A stretch of 32,429 nt of DNA from Acidothermaceae bacterium. GTDB taxonomy: Bacteria; Actinomycetota; Actinomycetes; Acidothermales; Acidothermaceae. A model generated the notes under the pieces. That model made no database searches. It was not told where the DNA came from and saw only the letters and a program-made list of their open reading frames with translations. Below are positions 7,505 through 15,903 of the stretch, in pieces. A program made the position numbers and the translations under genes. The stretch's first letter is position 1, and each line of letters opens with the position of its first letter. The stretch covers positions 1 to 32,429 of the forward strand of contig JAICLV010000006.1 of the NCBI GenBank assembly GCA_025925185.1, given 5' to 3'.

Positions 7505-9316
7505 ATGGAACTGCAGTCGTTGGCTGATCGTCACGTGCTGAGCGGTGCGACGGGCGATGTCGCGATTTTCCGCGAACGGTCTCGGCAGCGGCGGCTGGCC
7601 AAATTGACGGTCGTGTTCACGCTGGTCGCCATCTGGATATGGCTGCGGATCCTCAACGGCGAGTCGCCCTTCGTCCGGTTCCCGCAGCTGCCGCCGAAAC
7701 TTGCTCAGGTTGCCCCGCTGCTCTTACTGGTTGTCATCCTGGGCGCCGTCTTGTTGCTTCCGCTGCTCACGGCCGGTCGTTCGCCGCACGTGCTGTTCCG
7801 TTCCAGCGAGATCGAGACGTCGTTGGACGACGTCAAAGGCTCCGCGGTCGTCGTCGAAGAAGTCGTCAAGACGCTGAACCTTTTCCTCGCGCACAAGACC
7901 TTCAAGGAACAGATGGGCGGCACCCCGCGCCGTGCGATTCTCTTCGAGGGTCCTCCGGGCACCGGCAAGACCTACATGGCCAAGGCCATGGCCAAGGAAG
8001 CGGGCGTCCCATTTCTCTTCGTCTCATCGTCGGCGTTCCAATCGATGTACTACGGCCAGACCAACCGCAAGATCCGCTCGTACTTCAAGGCGGTGCGCAA
8101 GGCGGCCCGCCGCGAGGGTGGCGCGATCGGGTTCATCGAGGAGATCGACGCGGTCGGAGCCGCCCGCTCGGGGATGGGCGGCGCGAAGGGCGAAGGAATC
8201 ACGGGCGTCGTCAACGAGCTGCTGATACAGCTGCAGTCGTTTGACGCGCCGTCGCCAGGTACGCGCGTGCGAAACAGGCTCGGTGAGTGGATCAACATCC
8301 TGCTGCCACCGCATGCCCAGCTGAAGCGACGACGTACGCCGCCTGCGAACATCCTGGTGATCGGTGCGACGAACCGAGCCGGCGACCTCGACCCTGCGCT
8401 GCTGCGGCCCGGCCGGTTCGACCGTTCGATCTACTTCGACCTGCCCAGCCGGTCGGGGCGGCGCGAGATCATCGACTACTACCTCGGTAAGAAGGCGCAC
8501 GAACCCGAGCTCGACGACCCCGCCAAGCGTGATCGGCTCTCTGCCATGACGTCGGGCTACTCTCCGGTGATGATCGAGCACGTGCTCGACGAGGCGCTCG
8601 TATTCGCTTTGCGCCGTGGCGCGAAGCGACTTTCGTGGGCCGACATCCAACGCGCGAAGATGACCGAGGAGATCGGGCTCGCCCAACCCGTCGAATACAC
8701 CGAAGCCGAACGCCGAACGATCGCAACGCACGAATCGGGGCACGCCGTTGTGGCGTGGCTTGCAGGCAAGAGCCGAAAACTTGAGGTGCTGTCCATCATC
8801 AAGCGCAAGGAAGCGTTGGGATTGCTCGCCCATTCCGACGCCGAAGAGCGCTTCTTGAAATCGGAATCGGAATTGCGCTCGCTCATCCAGATCGCAATGG
8901 GCGGCATGGTCGCCGAGGAGCTGTTCTTCGGTGAAATCACTTCTGGGCCTGCGGGCGACCTGAAAGCGGCAACGAACTACGCCGCGATGATGGTCGGCAG
9001 CCTCGGCATGGCTGGCAGCTTGTTCTCCTACGAGGCGATCGACACGCCGCAATCGAACATCGTCGCGAAGGTCGCGTCGACCGAGGCGGGCAAAGCGAAG
9101 ATCGAGGAACTACTCGAGATGACCAGACGAGAGGTGCGAAACGTGCTCGACGAGAATCGCCATGTCGTCGAAGGGCTACGTGATGCGCTGCTCGAACACG
9201 ACGAACTCATAGGCGACGAGATCGGTGCGGCGATTCTCGCGGCCGCGAACGCACCGCGTGAGGGTGCCAGGGTCGCGCAAACCGATCTGGCCGTCAGCGA
9301 TCACGCAACGACCTGA
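7505..9316 (+). CDS. FtsH-like membrane AAA+ zinc metalloprotease, divergent paralogue
   Basis: Membrane-anchored ATP-dependent protease of 603 residues. Two hydrophobic segments (about 34-50 and 70-90) flank a short loop, as in FtsH. The AAA+ domain has Walker A GPPGTGKT at 149-156, a pore-loop-like MYYGQ, Walker B ending in EEID (E212-E213), and the second region of homology ATNRAGDLDPALLRPGRFDR. The peptidase zinc motif HESGH is at 409-413, and an Asp near 485 (PAGDLKAAT) fits the third ligand, so proteolytic activity is probably intact. Oddities are Glu in place of the first Walker B Asp, about 35 extra residues between Walker B and the GATNR strand, and GYSPVMI where FtsH has GFSGADL. 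ATG 7505 follows GGACGGAGG; an upstream in-frame GTG at 7466 is less likely. It may be a second FtsH type rather than the housekeeping one. Confidence 0.85.
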   Translation: MELQSLADRHVLSGATGDVAIFRERSRQRRLAKLTVVFTLVAIWIWLRILNGESPFVRFPQLPPKLAQVAPLLLLVVILGAVLLLPLLTAGRSPHVLFRSSEIETSLDDVKGSAVVVEEVVKTLNLFLAHKTFKEQMGGTPRRAILFEGPPGTGKTYMAKAMAKEAGVPFLFVSSSAFQSMYYGQTNRKIRSYFKAVRKAARREGGAIGFIEEIDAVGAARSGMGGAKGEGITGVVNELLIQLQSFDAPSPGTRVRNRLGEWINILLPPHAQLKRRRTPPANILVIGATNRAGDLDPALLRPGRFDRSIYFDLPSRSGRREIIDYYLGKKAHEPELDDPAKRDRLSAMTSGYSPVMIEHVLDEALVFALRRGAKRLSWADIQRAKMTEEIGLAQPVEYTEAERRTIATHESGHAVVAWLAGKSRKLEVLSIIKRKEALGLLAHSDAEERFLKSESELRSLIQIAMGGMVAEELFFGEITSGPAGDLKAATNYAAMMVGSLGMAGSLFSYEAIDTPQSNIVAKVASTEAGKAKIEELLEMTRREVRNVLDENRHVVEGLRDALLEHDELIGDEIGAAILAAANAPREGARVAQTDLAVSDHATT

Positions 9317-10157
9317 GCAGCGCCAGGTCTTCCCGGTGCTCGGGCGCTTTGCCTGGGGTCTCCAAAACGACGGGCACCCCACGTGTCGCCGGATGACGGA
9401 ACAGCTCGGCGAACGGCTCCGATCCGATGCGCCCGTGCCCGACCCGCTCGTGGTTGTCGCGGTTCGATCCGAGCGCGTCCTTGGAATCGTTGGCGTGGAT
9501 GAGTTTCAGCCGCCCGCGCCCAATGACGCGAACCAGCGCGTTCAGCGTTGTCCGCACGCCGCCTGGCGCCGCCAGGTCGTGGCCCGCGGCGAACGCGTGG
9601 CAGGTGTCCAAGCAAACACCGACGCGTGGATGCCAATCCAACGATTCGAAATACGGGCCCAGGTCCTCCACGGTGGCGGCCAACGACTGGCCAGCTCCGG
9701 CAGTGGGCTCGATCAGCAGGTCGGGTCCGTCGTCGGGAAGCGCCTCAAGTAGCGGCAGAACCGAGACGCCCACTTGTTTCAACGCGACGTCGCGCGACGA
9801 GGCTGTGACCGCTGACCCGGCATGCACCACCACACCGCGCGCGCCGATCGCGCATCCTCGTGTTAGCGCGTGCGACAGCGACCGCACCGAGTTCTCCAAC
9901 GTCGCGGCGGTGGGGGAGCCCAGGTTCACCAGGTACGGCGCATGCACGAACGTCGGTATCCGCGCCGTGGCGCAGCCCGAGCGGAATTCGTCGTCCTGCT
10001 TGGGGTCACCGGCCGACCGCGCCCAGCCGCGTGGGTTCGACAAGAACACCTGCACGGCCTCCGCGCCGACGTCGCGGGCGTACGCGAGCCCGCCGGCAGC
10101 GAGGCCTCCCGCCACCGGCACGTGCACACCGATGGGAGAGGGCTTGCGAGGTGGCAT
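9294..10157 (-). CDS. nfo: Endonuclease IV (AP endonuclease, deoxyribonuclease IV)
   Basis: Base-excision-repair enzyme that cleaves the backbone 5' to abasic sites using a trinuclear zinc centre in a TIM barrel. It is 287 residues, the normal length. All expected metal-ligand positions appear in order: His in FVHAPYLVNL, His in VVVHAGS, Glu in LLIEPTAG, Asp and His in CLDTCHAFAAG, His in KLIHANDSK, Asp and His in NRDNHERVG, and Glu in VVLETPG. The ATG (10157-10155) overlaps the stop of the upstream kinase gene by 1 nt, so the two are co-transcribed and probably coupled. The 3' end overlaps the converging FtsH-like gene by 23 nt. Confidence 0.94.
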   Translation of the reverse strand: MPPRKPSPIGVHVPVAGGLAAGGLAYARDVGAEAVQVFLSNPRGWARSAGDPKQDDEFRSGCATARIPTFVHAPYLVNLGSPTAATLENSVRSLSHALTRGCAIGARGVVVHAGSAVTASSRDVALKQVGVSVLPLLEALPDDGPDLLIEPTAGAGQSLAATVEDLGPYFESLDWHPRVGVCLDTCHAFAAGHDLAAPGGVRTTLNALVRVIGRGRLKLIHANDSKDALGSNRDNHERVGHGRIGSEPFAELFRHPATRGVPVVLETPGKAPEHREDLALLRSLRDR

Positions 10158-12058
10158 CAGCTGGCGTTGATCGTGACGACGGTGCCTTTGGGCTTCATCG
10201 AGCCGCCCTTCGGGTCTTGGCTTGTCACCACGCCGAAGCGGCCCTTCTTGCCGACCTTCACCTTGAAGCCGGCCTCGGTGAGGATTTTCTCCGCCTGCGA
10301 GATGCTGGTCCAGCTCAACGGATTGGCCAGATCGCTTGTGACGTCGGGGACCTTGAACAGCTCGGGACCCTTCGACACGTCGAGCGTCACCGTCTGTCCG
10401 CGCACCCCGTTGCCGCCGTTCGGGTTCTGCGAGATGACTTTGCCCTCAGGCACGGTGTCGCTGAAGTCTTGCGTCGTGGCGACCTGGAACCCGGCTTTGG
10501 ACAACGCGTCCGCGGCCGCCCCGGCGTCCTGACCGGAGTAATCCTTTATCGCAATGGGTTGCGGACCTTGGCTCACCGTGACGGTGACGGCTTTCCCGTA
10601 GTCGACGACGGTTCCCGGCGGGGGGTCGACCGAGATGACGCCGTTGGCCGCGATGCTGTCGTTGTACGCCATCACGGGCGGCGCGACCTTGAATCCCGCT
10701 TGCTGCAAGGCGTTCTTGTAATCGTCGTACGAACCGCTTTGATCGAACGGAGGCACGGTCGCGGTGTGCTTGCCTTTCGACACGTGCACGGTCACCGACG
10801 CGCCGCGCTTCACCTGGTGGTTAGGCTGCACGCTTTGGTCGATGATGTCGCCCGCCGAGACGGTGCTGCTCCACTGCTCGTCAGGGCTCACCACTAGTTT
10901 CACGTGCGCGCCAGACGCTTTCGCTTGTGCGTCGACGACCGACATCTGCATGAGGCTCGGCATCGTCGTGTACTGCCCGACGCCGTACCACCAGCCGGCG
11001 CCACCCGCGCCGGCGGCGAGCAGCAACACCAGCACCAGCCCGATCAGCCCGCGACGCCGGCGCCGCCGCGGCCGCGGGGCGTCGTCGTCCGCCACGGCCG
11101 GCACCCGAGCGCCCGGGGGCGGGCCACCAACAGTTGGCGGCAGTTCGACGACGAGCGTCTGGTGCCCGCGCGGCGTCACCGTCGTGGCGCTCCCGGCGTC
11201 CGCCTCGAGCGCGGGCAGGCCGCGCCGCACGCGCGCCACCTCCGCCAAGAACGCTGCGGCGTCGGCCGGACGGCGGTCGGGGTCGCGCGCCGTCGCGTGC
11301 GTCACCAGCGCGTCGACGGCCGGCGGTAGTTCATGGACCTCGGACGACGGCGGCGGCACGGTTTCGTTGGCGTGCTTGTAAGCGACCGAGATCGGCGTCT
11401 CGCCGTCGTAGGGCGGATGCCCGGTGAGCAGCTCGAACAACATGATTCCGGCGGCGTAGACGTCGCTGCGCGGGTCGGCGACGCCGCGGGTCACCTGTTC
11501 AGGCGCGAGATAGGCCACCGTTCCGATCAGCGTGGTGGCGCTCGTCGCGGTTCGCCCCGCCACCGCGCGGGCGAGTCCGAAGTCGGCGACCTTGACCCGG
11601 CCGTCGTCTGAGAGCAAGACGTTCTCGGGCTTGACGTCGCGGTGCACCAGGCCGGCGGCGTGCGCGGCAGACAGCGCCGAGAGCACCGGGGCGAGGATCG
11701 ACAGCGCCTCCTGCGGCGACAACCGACTCCGCTCGCGCAGCAGGTCGCGCAGCGTGCGGCCGGGCACGTACTCCATCGCGAGGAAGACGTGGCCGTTGTC
11801 GTCTCCCTGGTCGAAGACCGCGACGACATTCGGGTGCGAAAGCCGCGCCGCCGACTTGGCCTCGCGGATGAAGCGAGCGACGAACTCGTCGTCGTCCGCG
11901 AACAGCTGGTGCATCACCTTGATCGCGACAAGCCGATCAAGCCGGACGTCGAGAGCGCGGTAGACGGTGGCCATGCCGCCTTTGGCGATGCGCGACTCCA
12001 CCTTGTACCGGCCGTCGAGCAATTGGCCGACAAGGGAGTCGGAGACCGTCGCATCCAC
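10157..12058 (-). CDS. Transmembrane Ser/Thr protein kinase with four PASTA repeats (PknB/PknL type)
   Basis: Sensor kinase of 633 residues. The N-terminal Hanks-type kinase domain (about 15-280) has the glycine loop AKGGMATVY, catalytic Lys47 (AIKVMH), HRD at 139-141 (VHRDVKPEN), DFG at 159-161 and APEQ near 185. Thr and Ser residues in the activation loop allow autophosphorylation. A basic juxtamembrane run precedes one membrane helix (about 335-358). The external part has four PASTA-like repeats of about 65 residues, the domain that binds peptidoglycan fragments in this family. GTG 12058 was chosen because the conserved DGRYKVESRIAKGG begins soon after and it lies 11 nt beyond the tetR stop; a longer frame to 12205 would overlap tetR. 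PknB or PknL orthology cannot be settled from sequence alone, but the nearby Rv2175c-like gene favours PknL. Confidence 0.92.
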   Translation of the reverse strand: MDATVSDSLVGQLLDGRYKVESRIAKGGMATVYRALDVRLDRLVAIKVMHQLFADDDEFVARFIREAKSAARLSHPNVVAVFDQGDDNGHVFLAMEYVPGRTLRDLLRERSRLSPQEALSILAPVLSALSAAHAAGLVHRDVKPENVLLSDDGRVKVADFGLARAVAGRTATSATTLIGTVAYLAPEQVTRGVADPRSDVYAAGIMLFELLTGHPPYDGETPISVAYKHANETVPPPSSEVHELPPAVDALVTHATARDPDRRPADAAAFLAEVARVRRGLPALEADAGSATTVTPRGHQTLVVELPPTVGGPPPGARVPAVADDDAPRPRRRRRRGLIGLVLVLLLAAGAGGAGWWYGVGQYTTMPSLMQMSVVDAQAKASGAHVKLVVSPDEQWSSTVSAGDIIDQSVQPNHQVKRGASVTVHVSKGKHTATVPPFDQSGSYDDYKNALQQAGFKVAPPVMAYNDSIAANGVISVDPPPGTVVDYGKAVTVTVSQGPQPIAIKDYSGQDAGAAADALSKAGFQVATTQDFSDTVPEGKVISQNPNGGNGVRGQTVTLDVSKGPELFKVPDVTSDLANPLSWTSISQAEKILTEAGFKVKVGKKGRFGVVTSQDPKGGSMKPKGTVVTINAS

Positions 12059-12069
12059 GAGGACCGAGT

Positions 12070-12738
12070 CTACGTGCGGGTGTCGGCTTGGCCGGTCAGG
12101 CGCGCTTCGGTCCGCAGGTCGCTGAGGATGGCCTGCACCACGCGGCTCGCGGCCCGACCGGCCTGTTCGCCGGTCAGCTCGCCGCTGCGGGTGAGCAGGT
12201 GCCAACTCACCGACCCGCCGAGCAGGTACACGGTCTCGAACAGCGCGCGCGCGTGCTCGGGTGGAAGATGCGCGAGTTCGGGCGCGAACGCGGCGGAAAG
12301 GACGTCGCGGCGACGCTGCCGGCCCGGATCGGAGCCGCGCGCTAGCGTGACGACGGCGACCGCGCGGGCGGGGTCGCCGATGTGATCGAGCGCGATGTAA
12401 AGCTCGGGTAGATGCTCCACGAGGGAGTCGAGAGACTCCTCGCGGTCGTGGCGCAGCCGGGGCCGGTCGCCGAGCAACTCGGTGAGCTGAGCGCCGACCA
12501 TCTCGGTGAGCGCGTCCAACAGCGCCTCGGTGCCGGGGAAATACCGGTAGGCAGTGCGTTCGGCGACGTCCGCGCGTGCCGCCACGTTGCTCATCGACAG
12601 CGTGTGGATGCCGCCCTCGAGGATCTCCTGCGCGACCGCGTTCAGGATCGTCTCGCGCGTTTGCGCCACCTGGCGCTCGCGCAGCGGGCTGCGGTAGGCC
12701 CGGGGCGCCGGGGCTGCGTCCGCGACATCTCTCGGCAC
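12070..12738 (-). CDS. TetR-family transcriptional regulator
   Basis: 222-residue repressor-type protein. The N-terminal TetR helix-turn-helix covers about residues 27-72, with TRETILNAVAQEIL, then LSMSNVAARADVAERTAYRYF as the recognition region. The remaining helical domain presumably binds a ligand and dimerises; the ligand is unknown. The start is GTG 12738 and no ribosome site is visible. A GATACT -10-like box lies 9 nt upstream on the minus strand, suggesting a very short leader. It is divergent from the PEP-utilizing enzyme gene across a palindrome, so it probably represses itself and that operon. Downstream it is 11 nt from the kinase gene and may be co-transcribed with it. Confidence 0.88.
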   Translation of the reverse strand: MPRDVADAAPAPRAYRSPLRERQVAQTRETILNAVAQEILEGGIHTLSMSNVAARADVAERTAYRYFPGTEALLDALTEMVGAQLTELLGDRPRLRHDREESLDSLVEHLPELYIALDHIGDPARAVAVVTLARGSDPGRQRRRDVLSAAFAPELAHLPPEHARALFETVYLLGGSVSWHLLTRSGELTGEQAGRAASRVVQAILSDLRTEARLTGQADTRT

Positions 12739-12742
12739 AGGG

Positions 12743-12772
12743 TTGACAGTATCAAAGAATCGATGTCAGGAT
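12743..12772 (+). promoter_or_regulatory. Promoter of the PEP-utilizing enzyme operon
   Basis: A consensus -35 box TTGACA (12743-12748) is followed, after 18 bp, by CAGGAT (12767-12772) as a weaker -10. This places transcription start near 12779, consistent with a GTG start at 12814 preceded by GAGGGGG. It would exclude an in-frame ATG at 12763. The -35 is seen directly; promoter function is inferred. Confidence 0.5.
12744..12768. promoter_or_regulatory. Putative TetR operator (palindrome) in the divergent promoter region
   Basis: TGACA (12744-12748) and TGTCA (12764-12768) form 5-bp inverted arms around an AT-rich 15-bp centre, in a region otherwise very GC-rich. The palindrome covers the TTGACA box of the rightward promoter and a GATACT box (12753-12748, minus strand) suited to tetR. 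A repressor bound here would block both directions, the usual TetR-family arrangement. The arms are short, so this stays a candidate. Confidence 0.45.
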
Positions 12773-12813
12773 CTCTGCCACAAACTTTGTCGCAGCACGA
12801 GGGGGCTGGCGCG

Positions 12814-15339
12814 GTGGCCGACTTGACGAGCGAGAGCGACGTCCGCGACGTCGTGCGCGTGGGGGCGGCGGGCAGCGACGACGCCACGCTGGTGGGCGGC
12901 AAAGCGCGCACGCTGAGCGAGCTCACGCGCGCCGGGTTCTCGGTCCCCGCCGCGGTCGTGCTCACCACGGCGGCGTGCGCCCGCGTCGCGGCGGCGGGCG
13001 GGGAGGCGCCGCCCGATCTTCGGACGGCGATCGCCGCCGCGATCGCCAGCCTCAATCACACCGGACGACGGGCGGACGGCGGCCGGCTGGCCGTCCGTTC
13101 GTCCGCCGTGGGCGAGGACGCCGCGATCGCCTCGTACGCCGGCCAGTACCGCACGCTGTTGAATGTCCCCGGCGACGACCTCGACCAGGTCTGCCGGGCG
13201 ATCGCGGACGTCGTCGCCTCGTCGTCCAGCGAGCGCGTCGCCGCCTACCGGCGCAGCGTCGGCGAAGGGTCGGCCGCCGACACCGCGCAGATCGCCGTCC
13301 TGCTGCAACGCCAGGTCGACGCCGACGTCGCGGGAGTGGCGTTTACCGCCGATCCCGTCACCGGCGACCGCGGCGCCGTCGTGATCAGCGCGGTGCGCGG
13401 GCTGGGCGACCAGTTGGTCGACGGCGTCGTCTCCGGGGAGCAATGGAAGGTGCGCGACGGCGTGGCCGATCGCCTCGGCCCGGCTCCCGAGCCGGTGCTT
13501 GGCGCGCGGCAGGCGGTCGCGGTCGCCGAGCTCGCGCGCAGCGTCGCCGAGCGCGCCGGCGTGCCGCAAGACATCGAGTGGGCGATCGAGGGCGACGTCG
13601 TCCAGCTCCTGCAGGCACGTCCGATCACCGCGCTCCCGACGCCGCCCACGGATGAGTTGCCCGACGGCGACTGGGTCAAGGAGACCGGGCGGCGCGCCGA
13701 CCTCATCACGCCGTTCGGCGCGTCCGTGGCGCTGCCGCTTGTGAGCGGTGCGCTGTCCGCGGCGTTCGCGGAGGCCGGCTCGCTCGTCGAACGGGTCGAC
13801 ATGCGCAGCGTCGGCGGCGAGGTCTACTTGCGGATACTCCCGGTCGGCGGCCACGCCGGGCCGCCGCCGCCGTGGCCTGTGCTCGGCCTGCTCGCCCGCG
13901 TCGCGCCACCGCTGCGGGCCCGCTGCCGGGCCGCGCGTGAGGCGCTGTGGCCAGGCGTGGCCGAGGGCCTGATCGAACGCTGGAACGCACGATGGCGGCC
14001 CGAGATCACGGCAACCGCCGATCGGTTGCGCGCCCTCGACGTGACAGCCATGTCGAACGCGGACCTCGACGCGCACCTCGCCGCGGCGATCGAGCTGTTG
14101 CGCCGCGGGCTCGAGCTGCACTTCCGCCTCGTCCCGCCGTACGCCATCGCGGTTCACTCGCTGGTGACCGCCTGTCGCGACTTGCTCGGCTGGGACACCG
14201 CCCAGACGTTGGAGTTGCTCACGGGACTGTCGGCCGCGACGTCCGAGCCGACGCGCGAGCTCGCGGCGGTGGCCGAGCTGGTCGGCGACACGGTGGCGGT
14301 CCGCGCGGTGTTGTCGGCTCCGGGCGCCGACGTGCGGCGGCGGTTGCGCGACGTCGACGAGTTGGCGGCCGCCGCGTTTGACGCCTGGTGCGACCGCTAC
14401 GCCGTGCGCGTGTTGGGCGAAGACCCGGGCGCGACGACGCTCGCCGAGCAGCCGGCGATGCTGGCCGGACTGCTCGACGCCGAACTCGCACGAGCCGAAT
14501 CGCCTGCGACTGTCAACAAAGACAGGGAGCTTGCCGTCGAGCGCGCTCGCTCGGCGCTCGCCGGCGAGCCGCCGGAGGTTCGGCAGCGGTTCGAGACCGC
14601 CCTCGCGGCCGCCGAGCGCGTCTACCCCACCCGGGAGGACACCGCCGTCTGGGCCGCCTGCCACCCGGCCGGGCTGGTCCGCCGCGCGTTGGTAGAAGCC
14701 GGACGACGCTTCGCGCGCTCGCGCGCGCTCGATCGGGCCGACGATGTCGTGTATCTCGATGTCGAGGCAGTGCGTGCGGCGCTCGCTGGAGACCTTGACG
14801 GGCTGCGCGGGAGGGTGTCGCGAGCGCGTTCTGAGCAGGCATGGGTGGCCGCGCACCCAGGGCCCGCCTTCATCGGCAAGCCGCCGGCCCGCACTCCCGA
14901 TGTGCGCGGCCTGCCCCGGCCGGCCCGGTTGGTGAACCAGGCGCTGCTGTGGACCCAAAGCCAGCAGCACAGCAAGCCGGCGCCGCGCGGTGCCGCGGGC
15001 GCGCTGCGCGGTGTGCCGGCGGCGCCGGGCCGGCACACCGGGCCGGTGCGTGTCGTCCGACACTTCGCACAGTTCGACCAGGTGCGGCCCGGTGACGTCG
15101 TCGTCTGCCCGGCGACCGACCCGTCGTGGTCGGTGCTGTTCGGCGTCGTCGGGGCGATCGTCACCGAGGGCGGCGGCGCGCTGTCGCATGCGGCGATCGT
15201 CGCGCGTGAACACGCGGTCCCCGCCGTGCTGGCCGTCGGCGGCGCGACCGACGCGTTGCACGACGGGCAACTCGTCACCGTCGACGGCACGGCGGGCACG
15301 GTCGTGCTTGCCGTGGTCGGCGACAACAACCGTTCCTAA
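12814..15339 (+). CDS. PEP-utilizing enzyme, rifampin phosphotransferase-like
   Basis: 841-residue three-part enzyme of the PEP synthase / pyruvate phosphate dikinase superfamily. The N-terminal ATP-grasp domain (about 15-285) has VGGKARTLSELTRAGFSVP, RSSAVGEDAAIASYAGQY and DIEWAIEGDVVQLLQARPI. A long helical middle domain (about 290-715) replaces the PEP-binding barrel. The C-terminal swivelling domain has PATDPSWSVLFGVVGAIVTE followed by GGGALSHAAIVARE with the phospho-carrier His792. This layout and length match rifampin phosphotransferase (RPH), where the middle domain binds the drug. The true substrate cannot be deduced, and many actinobacterial relatives are uncharacterised. GTG 12814 follows GAGGGGG with 8-nt spacing; ATG 12763 would lie upstream of the likely transcription start. 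Divergent from tetR and followed by two membrane-protein genes. Confidence 0.82.
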   Translation: MADLTSESDVRDVVRVGAAGSDDATLVGGKARTLSELTRAGFSVPAAVVLTTAACARVAAAGGEAPPDLRTAIAAAIASLNHTGRRADGGRLAVRSSAVGEDAAIASYAGQYRTLLNVPGDDLDQVCRAIADVVASSSSERVAAYRRSVGEGSAADTAQIAVLLQRQVDADVAGVAFTADPVTGDRGAVVISAVRGLGDQLVDGVVSGEQWKVRDGVADRLGPAPEPVLGARQAVAVAELARSVAERAGVPQDIEWAIEGDVVQLLQARPITALPTPPTDELPDGDWVKETGRRADLITPFGASVALPLVSGALSAAFAEAGSLVERVDMRSVGGEVYLRILPVGGHAGPPPPWPVLGLLARVAPPLRARCRAAREALWPGVAEGLIERWNARWRPEITATADRLRALDVTAMSNADLDAHLAAAIELLRRGLELHFRLVPPYAIAVHSLVTACRDLLGWDTAQTLELLTGLSAATSEPTRELAAVAELVGDTVAVRAVLSAPGADVRRRLRDVDELAAAAFDAWCDRYAVRVLGEDPGATTLAEQPAMLAGLLDAELARAESPATVNKDRELAVERARSALAGEPPEVRQRFETALAAAERVYPTREDTAVWAACHPAGLVRRALVEAGRRFARSRALDRADDVVYLDVEAVRAALAGDLDGLRGRVSRARSEQAWVAAHPGPAFIGKPPARTPDVRGLPRPARLVNQALLWTQSQQHSKPAPRGAAGALRGVPAAPGRHTGPVRVVRHFAQFDQVRPGDVVVCPATDPSWSVLFGVVGAIVTEGGGALSHAAIVAREHAVPAVLAVGGATDALHDGQLVTVDGTAGTVVLAVVGDNNRS

Positions 15340-15367
15340 AGACGCTCTTGCCCTTGAAGGAGAAGCG

Positions 15368-15817
15368 ATGCTTGAGACCCCGACCGCGACGAGTTCGGGT
15401 GCCGCGGCACCAAATCTGAGTGGCGCGAGGCGCACTATCGACGTCGTCTACGGATACCTCATGTGCGCGTTCGTGCTCGCCGTGCTCGTGCAGATTTACC
15501 TTGCGGGCGTGGGCGCGTTCGGCGAGCACAAGAAGCCCCACAGCGGCGCGATCGACCCGCATGAGGATCTCGGCCACTACCTCGGCATCGCCGCCGTCGT
15601 GTTGCTCGTCCTGGCGCTGATCGCACGCGCGTCGTCGCGCACGATGGTGTTGACGTTCGTGCTCGCGTTGCTCACCGAAGTGGCGCAGGAAGGCTTGGCC
15701 AGCGGTGGCCGCAGCGACAAATGGGTCGGGGGCCTCCACGCATTTGACGCCGCGCTGATTCTCGCCGTGGCCATCTGGTTGCTCATCTCGTGGCGGCGCC
15801 GGCAGGCCGCCCGCTAA
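15368..15817 (+). CDS. Four-helix membrane protein, DUF6220-like
   Basis: 149-residue integral membrane protein with hydrophobic segments at about 27-50, 68-87, 91-108 and 123-142. Between helices 1 and 2 lies a His-rich loop with H54, H58, H65 and H70 (DPHEDLGHYLG). Another His (H124) starts helix 4 (GGLHAFDAAL). This spacing resembles the DUF6220 family and, more loosely, small haem-binding four-helix membrane proteins; cofactor binding is speculation. ATG 15368 follows AAGGAG (15356-15361) at good spacing. It begins 28 nt after the PEP-utilizing enzyme gene and is probably in its operon. Function unknown. Confidence 0.75.
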   Translation: MLETPTATSSGAAAPNLSGARRTIDVVYGYLMCAFVLAVLVQIYLAGVGAFGEHKKPHSGAIDPHEDLGHYLGIAAVVLLVLALIARASSRTMVLTFVLALLTEVAQEGLASGGRSDKWVGGLHAFDAALILAVAIWLLISWRRRQAAR

Positions 15818-15903
15818 CTCCATCCCGACACCCATCGCACCGACGGCTCGACGTCGTTGCAACGGTGATGCACGCGCCAAAAACCCATAAGACGGAGGCA
15901 ATC

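Noticed and set aside
12059..12205. Upstream extension of the PASTA kinase to 12205
   Set aside because: The extra 49 residues overlap tetR and are Arg/Pro/His-rich; the kinase domain begins properly after GTG 12058.
12766..15435. 889-residue minus-strand open frame antisense to the PEP-utilizing enzyme
   Set aside because: The plus-strand frame has clear ATP-grasp and phosphohistidine motifs; the antisense frame is a GC-bias artefact with low-complexity Arg/Gly/Asp content.
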